The position numbers were made by a program, and so were the translations under genes. From Ostrinia nubilalis (taxonomy: Eukaryota > Arthropoda > Insecta > Lepidoptera > Crambidae), in assembly GCF_963855985.1 (NCBI RefSeq), contig NC_087112.1, positions 7,008,501 to 7,072,500 on the forward strand: a DNA stretch of 64,000 nt, read 5' to 3'. How positions within the stretch are numbered: position 1 is the stretch's first letter; the number at the start of each line of letters is the position of its first letter. A model generated the notes under the pieces. The model saw nothing but the letters and a program-made list of their open reading frames with translations. It did not search any database and was not told where the DNA came from. Shown one piece after another: positions 23,411 through 33,542 of this stretch.

Positions 23411-23447
23411 TGTCCCTTACATTAATTGATACTTCCACCATCGATAT
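23411..23447. repeat. Right copy of the 37-bp inverted repeat
   Basis: TGTCCCTTAC...CCATCGATAT is the reverse complement of 14494-14530 with one mismatch. It lies about 25 bases outside the BEL/Pao element, so the pair originally enclosed roughly 2.4 kb before the BEL insertion. Confidence 0.8.
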
Positions 23448-24250
23448 TGCCAATGAAATTTTTCTTCATTCCAATTTTCCTTACCCTCCTTTTCATTTTT
23501 AGGTTAGTTGGAATGAGAAATTATTAAATTAGCTTGAACTTGGGTACTTCTCATTTACACTCAAATTTGATGGTCACACAATAATAGTTCATAAACGGTA
23601 TAAGTTAGAACAATACCTTTGAAATCAGATGATAAAATATCTATTTAGCTACATACAAAATAAATTTTATCGTAATAGAAGCAAAAATAATACGAAAAAA
23701 TCACATGAAACAATAAAAAACGGGGTCATTTTTCGCGTTCTCATCGTGTCACACCTTCGGTTGCAATGAAACATTTGGTTACTGCATTCACAATTTTCAT
23801 TCAATTTGTGTGTAGCATATACTAAAATCATCGTAATTAAATATACTTTCCACACAATAGTCAAAAAAATGTCTTCTTATAATTATTTTGAATTGAGAAA
23901 GCGAAATACGTTGGTCACACGATTTTAGGTACCTAAAATTTTGAGTAATAATACAAGATTGCCGTTAAACCGAACACCAGGAACCAATCACAGTGTTCTA
24001 TTCGGTTAACGTCAGTCACGCTTCGACCATTGGGGAGGTGAGATAGGTCGATCGTCGCTCTGCGAAAAAAATACGTAGCTTTTTGTGATTGTCCATAGAC
24101 ATACCGTCGCTTGCTTGAACAATATTTTCTACCTCTAAAATTTAAACAATTTAATTGAAACTTTGCCATTGAAAACTTAACATGTTAGACTTATTTGTGT
24201 AGTATTCGACTTGAACCGTTAAATTCAAATTTAAGGATAATTCATAAAAA
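23448..24250. other. Non-coding stretch, no gene seen
   Basis: AT-rich sequence. Minus-strand frames at 23667-23864 and 23933-24169 have no recognisable protein or splice context. Confidence 0.5.
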
Positions 24251-24261
24251 ACTAAAATTTT

Positions 24262-25038
24262 CGTCACCTTCGTGGTGTTTTATACACGAAGGTGATTTTA
24301 GGCCACGAAAGTGATTTCTTGCTTTGGTTTATTTTAAAATATACGTGACTGGTGTTTATGTTTTTACAATATTTTAATAACTAATAAATTATACGTGGTA
24401 AAGTAGAGATCAGTACATCAATAAATAAATAAGGGCCTCGTATTTTTGTTGTCTGTCTGTATGACTGTATGTATGTCTGTATATGTGACTGTGTATCTGT
24501 TTGTAAGATAAATTTAATCTGAAGTTTGAGTTAAAAGTTGTACAACAAAAATACGAGGCCATCTGGCCTAAATAAAAAATATATTTTTGTTGAGGGACTG
24601 ATAAATCAGTTAGAGTTCTTTTTATTTAGGTACTGATAATCCGTTTTTTGCTTCTTTAGCATTTCAGAATGCCACCAGTGTCACCCTTAAAACCAATTGC
24701 GTAGAATCTTGTAACTTAGTAGGTGACCTAATCGGTAAAATTTTATCTTGTATTTAAGTAGGTACCTATTTATATTATGTTATTGCTATTTATCTATGAA
24801 AATAAGACAAAATATATGTTTTATAAGAGTCATTTACAGTAGTAAAGTTTGAAAAAATTATTGCTGTGAAGTACAGAATCACTTTCGTGGCATCAAAAAA
24901 TTCAAAACGTTAAATCTTCCAAACGAGACTCACTATTTTACTGATTTACTGAGAATACAATCTTCACATCAAGCGCTACAATTTTTGTTTACAAAAAGTT
25001 GAAATAAGTTAGAAATAAAATTCGCCACGAAGGTGACG
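24262..25038. mobile_element. Possible DNA transposon remnant with two nested inverted repeats
   Basis: CGTCACCTTCGTGG at 24262-24275 is matched by CCACGAAGGTGACG at 25025-25038. Just inside, CCACGAAAGTGATT (24303-24316) is matched by AATCACTTTCGTGG (24877-24890). Related CACGAAGGTGATT also occurs at about 24284. Repeated termini with the same CACNTTCGTGG core suggest transposase-binding subterminal repeats. No transposase frame is present. Confidence 0.55.
24433..24560. repeat. 128-bp hairpin MITE with TGTCTG/TGTATG core
   Basis: GGCCTCGTATTTTTGTTGT and its reverse complement ACAACAAAAATACGAGGCC form 19-bp perfect arms around a loop of TGTCTG and TATG repeats. It is nested in the 24262-25038 element. 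Confidence 0.8.
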
Positions 25039-25049
25039 ATGAGAACCGT

Positions 25050-26380
25050 GAAGATGAGAAATACCCACTTATTTGGTTATGATTCCGTCAGGAGAAGGTA
25101 CGTTAAGCCGTCATCAAGCGATTGCTCAATGTAGGTATGCTATGACGTTACAAGATTTTTACCAGTTCATGGTTCATGCTTCATAACTTATATGAGTATC
25201 AAGTTAGGGCATTGAGGATCGTTTTCTTAAACTTCTAAAAAGAAAATCAAACCCAAAAGGAAACCCCTTGAGAAGAAGGACTCGTAGGAAAATTGTTGGC
25301 AGTCTTTGAGAATTTATCGTAAGGAGCTTAATCTAAGACAGAATAAATTAAGCTCGTAATAAAAAGCTTCGTAGATTACTATGCCATAATATTTAATAGC
25401 CTTCAAATAGAGTCACACGACTGCCGTAGGTTGATGACCGCTAAGATGGAGATTATAAAGAATAGACTACTGTTTCGTTTTGTCCAACCAGTCGGCCTAT
25501 TTTCGTGATCGGGAACGATCATGTCTCGACACCAGACTCCGGATATCGGTTCTAGTCCCGAAATATCCCAGTCTTACTCCCAATAGAGAGGGTATAAATA
25601 CAATACTGTATTTTTGGTGTTGATCAACCAGGAGTAAGGAAGGTAGGATGTACGGATGACAGCACATACAAATTATCATAGGCTTGATCGAGCTTTGATG
25701 TCTATTTGAAAACATGGGAAATGTTACGAGTTTCTGTTCAAGACCGAAATCCTCGTACGAAAATTTCGTATTTTAAATTAATGATCGTCAATTTCTGACC
25801 ATCTAAGTAAGTGTATTTGATTTCCGTAAGTCAGGTCAGGGTGTAATCTTACGCTACGTCATTGGTCATATTCTCTGGAGAAACTCCACCTTCCATCGGT
25901 TTTTCTTTGTCTATGAAATAATGCACAGTTAAATTGTAACTTTCGTCATTAGCTTCATAAGCTCTCTTATCTCACTCTTATTTGAATTGTCAATTTTTAG
26001 GCACCCTTTTGAAAAATTCTAATAGCTTTTCTTATAACTGCCAATAATTCTATTACTGAGATTGCGTGGGTGTAACGTCTGCGATTCTGTCTGTGGGCGG
26101 GTTATCCAATCAATTAAAATCAAACAAAGGCATGTGAGATACATAACAATATGAGCATTTCGTTATGCGTCTCAAATGAACGTCTGTTTTGTACTACCTA
26201 CACACTTGCAGCTGATTGCATACCGATAGATTGTGCAATACAACTAGAAATTGTAATATCATATGGTTTAAGATTTCAAAACATGTTCAATCTTGAATAG
26301 ATAAAAGCATGCTAGTTTTCTGATTGTAAGCTATAATCAGATAGTTTGAGAAGAGTCGTCGTACCTGAACAATATTAAAG
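25050..26380. other. Non-coding stretch, no gene seen
   Basis: No gene or clear repeat family. The minus frame at 25497-25715 lacks any recognisable feature. Confidence 0.5.
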
Positions 26381-26429
26381 TAGTTGCTCAAATGCATCCC
26401 AAATGCCTCCTTCGTGTAGGTTCCATTAT

Positions 26430-26704
26430 GTATAAGCTGATGATGGCTGATTTGGGCTTGGTTGATGATGATGATGTATCATCACCGCCTTTAGTCTAGA
26501 TTACTAATTACTTAATTTTTCACTGTGTTACCTACTATCTCTTAGTTTTTATTTTTGCAACTGTCCACATTGCATGCCGTGGCAGCCTTTAATTAAGACA
26601 GCACTTAGTTTTTAGCACTTTTAGTTATAGTAATTTCATGTATGCGTGTTTGTCTTGTTGGTTGTCCTAATAAATAAAATAAAATAAAATAAAATAAAAT
26701 AAAT
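26430..26704 (+). mobile_element. Probable LINE 3' end with (AAATA)n tail
   Basis: A GAT microsatellite (about 26463-26475) is followed by a unique-looking 3'-UTR-like stretch and an AATAAA-rich pentameric tail (AAATA repeated about seven times, about 26670-26703). A stretch ending in an A-rich simple tail is typical of a LINE 3' terminus. There is no coding sequence to assign a clade. Confidence 0.45.
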
Positions 26705-27261
26705 TACAGGAGAACGACCTTCTGTAATTTTCGAAAGGTAAATAAATTTGGGTTACAAGTTACAACACTCTTTACATTGGCCAGACAAATTGTAGCGGCT
26801 CGATGTTCGCATTTGTCTCTTCCCTTTTTCTTCTTCCCATAATCGCCTTTGACTACCAATCAATTCAAATCATTCAAAGATCGGAGTTCTCCCTCTACTC
26901 TGATAATATTGTAGATTAGTAGGTATACGAATTAGAATATACATATAAGAGTCAAAAATACGCCCCCGAGCATACCTCAACAATAATCTGGCTGACAATT
27001 GGATCGAAAAAAGGTCACATACCAACAATCTAGAACAGATCACGCACTATTTTCCGAGCAATGATATTTATTTCCTCTCGCTCCCACTCATTAGTCACCA
27101 ATTAGAAAGAATATGTGACAAGGAAGCCACGAGTACAGCCCACTAGAAAATTCCTGATATGATTAATGATTGTTTTTTATAAACACGAGTTTGCATTTTT
27201 AAGATGCTAATGACACCGTTCATGTAAATCTGTCTCCAATATTTTTAATTTTTACTTTTAC

Positions 27262-27450
27262 TTTCGTATCAGTTAAATGACGTCCATAGTGGGACAAAAG
27301 GCCTCCCTCAAGGATTTCCATAACGACCGGTCCTGCGTTCCCCGCATCCAGGTACTTCCCGCGACCTTCATCAGATCGTTGGTTCACCTAGTGGGAGACC
27401 TACCCACACTATGTCTTCCGGCCCGTGGTCGCCACTCGAGAACTTTTGTA
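27262..27450 (-). mobile_element. 5'-truncated RTE-type LINE 3' end
   Basis: Same family as 2441-2783 and 15056-15375: GACGTCCATAGTGGGAC at the left edge, then CAAGGATTTCCA and CGACCGGTCCTGCG blocks. Strongly truncated and frameshifted. Confidence 0.7.
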
Positions 27451-27499
27451 TCTGCTAAAATGTGCGATGAGTGATTTCACCAACATCAACTTATCTTTC

Positions 27500-27840
27500 A
27501 TTATCATCATCATCATCTCAGCTATCCGTCCATAGCGTATAGCGTCCACTGCCGAACATAGGCCTCCCCCAATGCTTTCCATGCTGCCCGGTTGGTAGCG
27601 GCCTGCGTCCAGCGTCTTTCTGCTACCTTTATAATATCGTCGGTCCACCTTGTGAGTGGACGTCTCACGCTGCGTTTTCCGGTACGCAGCCTCCACACCA
27701 GAACCCCACCGGCTGCAGTTACTGCGTACTATGTGCCCTGCCCATTGCCACTTCAGCTTGCTGGCTATGTCAGCGACTTTAGTTCGTTTACGGATCTCCT
27801 CTTTCCTGATTCGATCTCAACTTATCTTTGGGGAGCCTTT
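27500..27840 (-). mobile_element. 5'-truncated RTE-type LINE 3' end with GAT tail
   Basis: A second RTE fragment in the same orientation directly follows the previous one. Its 3' terminus on the minus strand is a (GAT)n tract (27500-27515 plus strand ATCATC). The minus translation retains STHKVDRRYYKGSRKTLDAG-like remnants of the polymerase tail. Confidence 0.72.
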
Positions 27841-27844
27841 ATGA

Positions 27845-29140
27845 CGTTAGCTACTTCCTTTCTGTCTGCCTCTACCTTCACTGGATTGTCTATGATTTGC
27901 AACGGTGTTCAATGTTTATTCACATAAAAATTATAGGTTTACAAATTATTATTTCTCGCTATTCCTGTTTTATATAGCAGCTCCAAAGATCACAGGAAAC
28001 CAATAAGTCGGCAACCGTAGAACAAACATTATGTCTCACTCCCACTCCAGAATAATTCCAAAACCACGGATACGGATAATTTCAAATATCCGGTCAGATA
28101 CACAATGACTTCAACAATGAAATTGGAATATTGTTAGCAGAGATAAACAACATTGATTATAAAATTGTGAATAAGAAACCCACACAGTTATACCAGTTAC
28201 ACTTGAACATCTTTGTGCACGAACATTACAAGCTTATTATGACCTATGCATTTAATTTTACACAACCTTTTCATTTAAGACTTACTATGTGTCATCTATT
28301 TAGTGTAATAATAATTAGGCACTTCATAATCTTTTTGTTTTCATGTGTAAGCATGGAAGTAACCACCTGAAAGTTTGTATTTTCACCAAATATTTTAATA
28401 ACCAATTATTATTACATACTAATTGCGCCGAATATGTAATTACATCACATCAAATTCACAATTCACGTGCGTATGAGTAATGAAAGCTCTGTTTACACCT
28501 GTCTGACAAATTCATCATTTTTGTTCTCGTTAGCCAAAGCACCAACCATGTTAAGTGAACTCTACATCATCAAAACCACGATACATCAACGTCCGAGTCA
28601 AATGTTTACTATCACTAAACGCCAACACCTGATGTGATCACCTGACTCCAAAATCCAGTTGCCAAGAGGCGTTTCGACTGAAAAATATACGGCTCATTTT
28701 GATTTATGAATAATAAAACTGAATATACTCGTCAAAATTAGTCCACGTAATAATAGAACGGCTTTTTCATCCTTGACGCTTTTTGTCTCCGCAAAATAGT
28801 ACTTCGAACCGAATGAGTAATTCTTGTGGATGAGAAAACAAAACGACACCTTAGTTTTGTTGAAAATTAACTGACAAGGCTAAAGACTTTACGCAGACAA
28901 TAAAGTTGCTCAATTCAAATAAACATGCCTAATTGGAGCGCTTAATTACGATACAGTTAACACACCTTCTGTATGTTAAGGTGTAAATATCGTGGAAAGT
29001 ATCCAACATCTAGACGGTTCGTTACTGACGTGGTTACATTACATTTATCTTCACTTTTGAGTGAGGTTTATCTCGGCACTTGCAACAATCCACTCACTGT
29101 TAGATCAGCTCCTATCTTCGGCGGAAAACACCTATGCAAG
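27845..29140. other. Non-coding stretch, no gene seen
   Basis: AT-rich DNA with no recognisable gene. It ends where base composition rises into the CpG-rich segment at about 29150. Confidence 0.5.
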
Positions 29141-29149
29141 CGACGTCAC

Positions 29150-29425
29150 CCCATGACGAGTAGTTATCCAACCGCCTGCAGCGTCCCACGCAAATTCCGT
29201 CCCGCCCGCCTCGGCCGTCGGCCAAAATTTTCATAGTTTAGTTACGATTTCGAAAACGACCCGACGCGTCCCGCCGCCGGCGACAATCCGCCCGATTTCT
29301 CTAACGAATCCAGTTTCGCATAACCTTCGTCAAGTTCTCGATTTTCAGCGAGCAGTTCTTGTGATTGTGATTGACTCAGTGCACCGTGTTACCATTGGAT
29401 TTTATTTGTGTTTTCATTTAATTGG
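29150..29425 (+). promoter_or_regulatory. bt: Candidate promoter and non-coding first exon of projectin
   Basis: GC content and CpG frequency rise sharply (CCCGCCCGCCTCGG, CGACCCGACGCGTCCCGCCG) in otherwise AT-rich DNA. An initiator-like TCAGT sits at 29376-29380. The leader then runs to a good donor, ATTGG|GTATGT, with the exon ending at 29425. The next plausible exon on the + strand is the coding exon with acceptor at 33496, whose leader precedes the projectin start codon. Promoter and splice are inferred; no TATA box is evident. Confidence 0.45.
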
Positions 29426-29472
29426 GTATGTTAATTTTTATTTCTATTCCACGCTGGAAGATCATTGGAATT

Positions 29473-29517
29473 TACATTTAATAACCAAGGACCTAGTATT
29501 GACCCTTGAGGCACGCC
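29473..29517 (-). pseudogene. LINE reverse transcriptase fragment (GVPQGSILGP box)
   Basis: On the minus strand these 15 codons read GVPQGSILGPWLLNV, the conserved reverse transcriptase motif of jockey/CR1-like LINEs. I cannot extend the frame convincingly on either side, so it is a small dead fragment just inside the putative first intron of projectin. Confidence 0.6.
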
Positions 29518-29639
29518 AATAATATTTTATTGACTATAAAATTCCATATGAAGAATTTTTATTGAGCTTTCGATATGAAAGTTGGATAAGAAAGTTAGGT
29601 AATCATAGGAAGTAACAGACGGTGCAAGTTATAAAAGCT

Positions 29640-31730
29640 TTGCTCCGCGCAGAAACGCGAGAGCAAGGGGCCTTCAGAGTCTACAGAAATAGCACAAGAC
29701 GTTTCGTTCACACTTGAGAAAATTTTAACACAGGACACCCACTCGCTTAAACTTCACCTTGCCAGTGTAGATGGCGCTGACCGCTGCGTGAGTCACATTG
29801 GAGTTGCGATCGGCCAAAGAGGTTTCGGCCAGATGATGTGCAATGATGTATTGTATGACTTATAGGACAGCGTATATGATTATTTCAGTTCTGTTTATGA
29901 TTTAGAGTCGTCTTGCCTTGGATGCGTTGTATTTATATCAGGTTATGAAATGTTGAAGTGGTTTATTTCAATCATAAATTGAAGACGTGCGCTTGGAACA
30001 AGTATATCGGTATTTAAATCATCACTTTATTAGTTTCAGCAAGATTTATGCATGAACTTGAGTTCTCTGTTAAAAACAACGTAAAATCAAATTCTGGATT
30101 CATCTAGAATTATAGTGTTGGATTTAGGATAAAAGTGTCAATGTTGCAGTTATTTATTTTATGAACTGGCTGACCCAGCAGACGTCCTGTCATTCAAAAT
30201 TTCCATAGAACTTTACTTCAGTTTTCCCAAATGAAAAATCTGTGTAATCGGATTATCAGTTTTTTTTTATTGGAAAAAAAATGTGCAAATAAAAAAATCC
30301 CAAAACAGACCAGCTAAATCTCAAGTGGTGTACTCACATATACATACAGTACTCGTATACTAATGTAAGAGCACTTTATCCTAATTAATAGATGATTGTC
30401 GTCACCTTCCGAAAATTCATATTCTTTGGAAGACTTTTCCATTCTATTCCAACATTCTAGTCAATTCCATGAAAGATATTCTTCACTACCTATCACTTCT
30501 ATCTCTATGATTAGGTTAATAAGAGTGCTTCCTTTATTTTCAAGTGGTTTAATAAACCTGGTATGTCAGATTATGTAAGCCATCATAGGCATGTGATATT
30601 TCCTTGGGATATTTCTCAATCACTGGCGGATTAATGTATTTGTAGCACTGAATCATTTCTTTTAATTTTCTAACAGATTGGTTAAAATGTACACTTATGA
30701 AGCAATAATGATTATGATAAAAACAGTAAACTTATCATTTTCGATGAGTAGAGCTGAATATGACCTATTTTCACTCTTTCCGTGGATGTCGTAAAATCCA
30801 AATATGGGAAATACGAACGTCAGACCTCCCTAACCCATGACCAACGTGGGGAGTGAAAGAACAACTCTGGAAATGCTCCTTCAACGGAGACTAAAATGAC
30901 CTGATGACAATTATTTTCCAGTATTGCGGTAAATGTCCCACCTGAGAATCTTACCCAGAATGTTCAGATCAAAAGTATAATACCTACTTAGGCTTAGACA
31001 GGTAGCCGAAAATATTTGACAACCTTTTACAAGAAACGAACATGGGACTATGCGATGAACTATTGCACAGTGCACTATTTAACACATTTATGCAATTAAA
31101 TGTGATTTTAATTTGAAATCTCAAAAAATAACTAATCGATATTGTTTAAGCTAGTATGAAATAGTAATGTTTTTGTATGGTTAGAGACTTGGAGCGAACA
31201 TACTTCTGAATACAGGTCTGACCATGTTACATCAAGTCACCAAATTGATCCGAAAATACTGCGAAATATTGTATAACGCCAATTGGTATTCGCAACATTC
31301 TAAAATAAGCTTTCTCACGATAATAATAAAATCGATGCGCCAGATGCATTAACCCATTTGGCAGCGCATTCACCCTTTCGATTTCTCAAACAATTTGTTT
31401 TGTATTTTCGTTTGCATTGTTTGTTTATTTTATTCTATGTGTAACGCCAGAGTTTAACATTTAAGGGAAAATATGTAATAGGTACATATATGAGTACATA
31501 ATACTAGTCCATAGGATGACGAATACGGTGTGATGGAAGTTTCTGGAGAGGTATTTTTTTTTAAACATATGAAATTATAAAAAGGATCTTTGTATTTGAT
31601 TCAAAATTAATATTCTTTACCTATTCGACAAATCGTTACAGTACAACGTTTGTTGCATGTTGTTTATAAATCTAAATGTTTCATATCAATGACAGTTTAA
31701 AAAACTTTCCCTGGGGACCAACTTGACCTT
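29640..31730. other. Intronic repeat-rich stretch, no exon seen
   Basis: It contains a dispersed repeat beginning near 30165 (ACTGGCTGACCCAGCAGACG), a sequence often seen in insect LINE tails, and otherwise AT-rich DNA. I found no exon. Confidence 0.45.
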
Positions 31731-31734
31731 CATT

Positions 31735-31960
31735 GATTGGGTTGTTATTGGCGGTCAAGCTGTAGATTCTGGCTACACAGGAGTTGCAGTGTGGTGGGAA
31801 AGAGGGGTGGGAATAGTCCCGTATCCAAATATCTGTAATTTTTCTAGGGATGTTTCTTGTCGTGCTTCTTTCTCTTTATGGTCTTACCATAATCGTTAGT
31901 TTCGTCCAATTACGTCCACTTCTGTACAGAATTTCCATAACGACCCGTCTTACTCTGTTC
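31735..31960 (-). repeat. Dispersed repeat copy plus degraded RTE tail
   Basis: 31735-31815 is the reverse complement of the repeat at about 3958-4110 (GGCGGTCAAGCTGTAGAT, then GGGAATAGTCCCGT). Downstream, about 31895-31960 retains TACGTCCACTTCTGTACAG and CATAACGACC, a decayed copy of the RTE 3' end. Confidence 0.6.
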
Positions 31961-32245
31961 AATTAATTATTATCATCCTTGAAATTGTTCTATAAAGTAA
32001 CTTAGTAGTAGTTAGCTTAGGTTGACTTGACAGTGCCCCTACTAAAGTACCTACTTCGTGTTTCTTATAATATTACCTTTGTTTGTCCTGTGTCATTCGC
32101 ATTGCACTGGCCTAAACCACGCCTAGTCAGTCTCATGGTAGACTTGAACCCACGAGCTTTCACTTGCCAGGTTACTGCTGTTACTAAAGAGTTTTTATGC
32201 CCTTAGACCCGTTTAATTAAAGTTTTTTTACATTTTAACAATATG

Positions 32246-32611
32246 TATTCCACTTGGTTACTTGATGACTTTTACTCTTTCTGACACGACTGAATTAGAC
32301 TAACACCGTTTAACATGTTCGACGAATCACAGAATCATTTTCGTTACATTTGATAACAGACAACAGTGTACTTAACTTACGTGCCTAATGAGCGAATATC
32401 TCTAAATCAATTTTGTCACTATTGAACCACGGAGGTGTAAACACTGTACATAAAACGATGGAAATATGGTAATTTTAAATATACCTGTGTAATTACCCAT
32501 CTACGAGTACTTATGTATACCGAAGAATACAGGTAGTCCCTCATATAATATCGGCAAACATCTTCGGCTCATTAATTGTTTAAATTGTTTTATAACTATG
32601 GAAACCTATAA
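32246..32611. repeat. Left copy of a ~366-bp direct duplication
   Basis: The segment from TATTCCACTTGGTTAC to GGAAACCTATAA is repeated almost exactly at 32946-33312 in the same orientation. It differs by a few substitutions and small indels (for example an extra ACCTAA-like insertion after GGAGGTGTA in the right copy, and TATAATATC against TATATC). It looks like a recent local duplication in the projectin first intron. Confidence 0.9.
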
Positions 32612-32945
32612 TTGTATGTCAAAGTCAGTCAAAGTCAAAATTTCTTTATTTGTTTAGACTAATAAATAGTTCTTACAAATCGTCATTTTGCTCTTAAGGA
32701 GCCTCTACATGTCTCATAATCTTTTTACCCTACCAGCGCTTCGAGACCAACATTTGGCAAGTGCTGAGAAGAAGCGCCGCAACAAACTCAGTCACCACTG
32801 TCTGCCGGTTAATATAGATAAAGAAATAGTAGTAGTAAGTACATTCAATTCAGGAGCAGTTCACTGAATTTACCATGCATTCTTGTATGGTGTATCTTAT
32901 AAGAATGGGTATACAAGATTGCGTGGTATAAGAATGGGTATACAA
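32612..32945 (+). mobile_element. Lepidopteran dispersed repeat between the duplicated copies
   Basis: The spacer contains AAGTCAAAATTTCTTTATTT and further on GTGCTGAGAAGAAGCGCCGC, a very widespread interspersed repeat in lepidopteran genomes (from memory of the motif). A short internal duplication (AAGAATGGGTATACAA) occurs at its right edge. Confidence 0.5.
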
Positions 32946-33312
32946 TATTCCACTTGGTTGCTTGATGACTTTTACTCTTTCTGACACGACTGAATTAGAC
33001 TAACACCGTTTAACATGTTCGACGAATCACAGAATCATTTTCGTTACATTTGATAACAGACAACAGTGTACTTAACTTACGTGCCTAATGAGCGAATATC
33101 TCTAAATCAATTTTGTCACTATTGAACCACGGAGGTGTACCTAAACCCTGTACATAAAACGATGGAAATATGGTAATTTTAAATATACCTGCGTAATTAC
33201 CCATCTACGAGTACTTATGTATACCGAAGAATACAGGTAGTCCTTCATATATCGGCAAACATCTTCGGCTCATTAATTGTTTAAATTGATTTTTACCTGT
33301 GGAAACCTATAA
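32946..33312. repeat. Right copy of a ~366-bp direct duplication
   Basis: Near-identical to 32246-32611. It ends about 185 bases before the acceptor of the first coding exon of projectin. Confidence 0.9.
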
Positions 33313-33523
33313 GTGGTTTGCTTGTTGACTATCTTATGTCATTATTACACCCTGTTAAACCCTGGTTTTCCTAAATAAATAATAAATTAGAGAAGGCCCT
33401 AGCTGTCCACAGTGGAAACTATATTACCTGATGATGGATAATGATAATATCTACTTTATGTGACCTCAAGTCTCACAGCAAATTCTTTGTCTCCAGGCTA
33501 CCCACCACTTCGTCCCCCACAGC

Positions 33524-33538
33524 ATGATACAAAGCTAG
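33524..33538 (+). promoter_or_regulatory. bt: Four-codon upstream ORF before the projectin start
   Basis: Within the exon that starts after the acceptor at 33496, ATG ATA CAA AGC TAG ends four bases before the main ATG at 33543. The main ATG has the better context (AGCACCATGG). A minimal uORF this close could reduce or modulate initiation, or be skipped by leaky scanning. Confidence 0.5.
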
Positions 33539-33542
33539 CACC

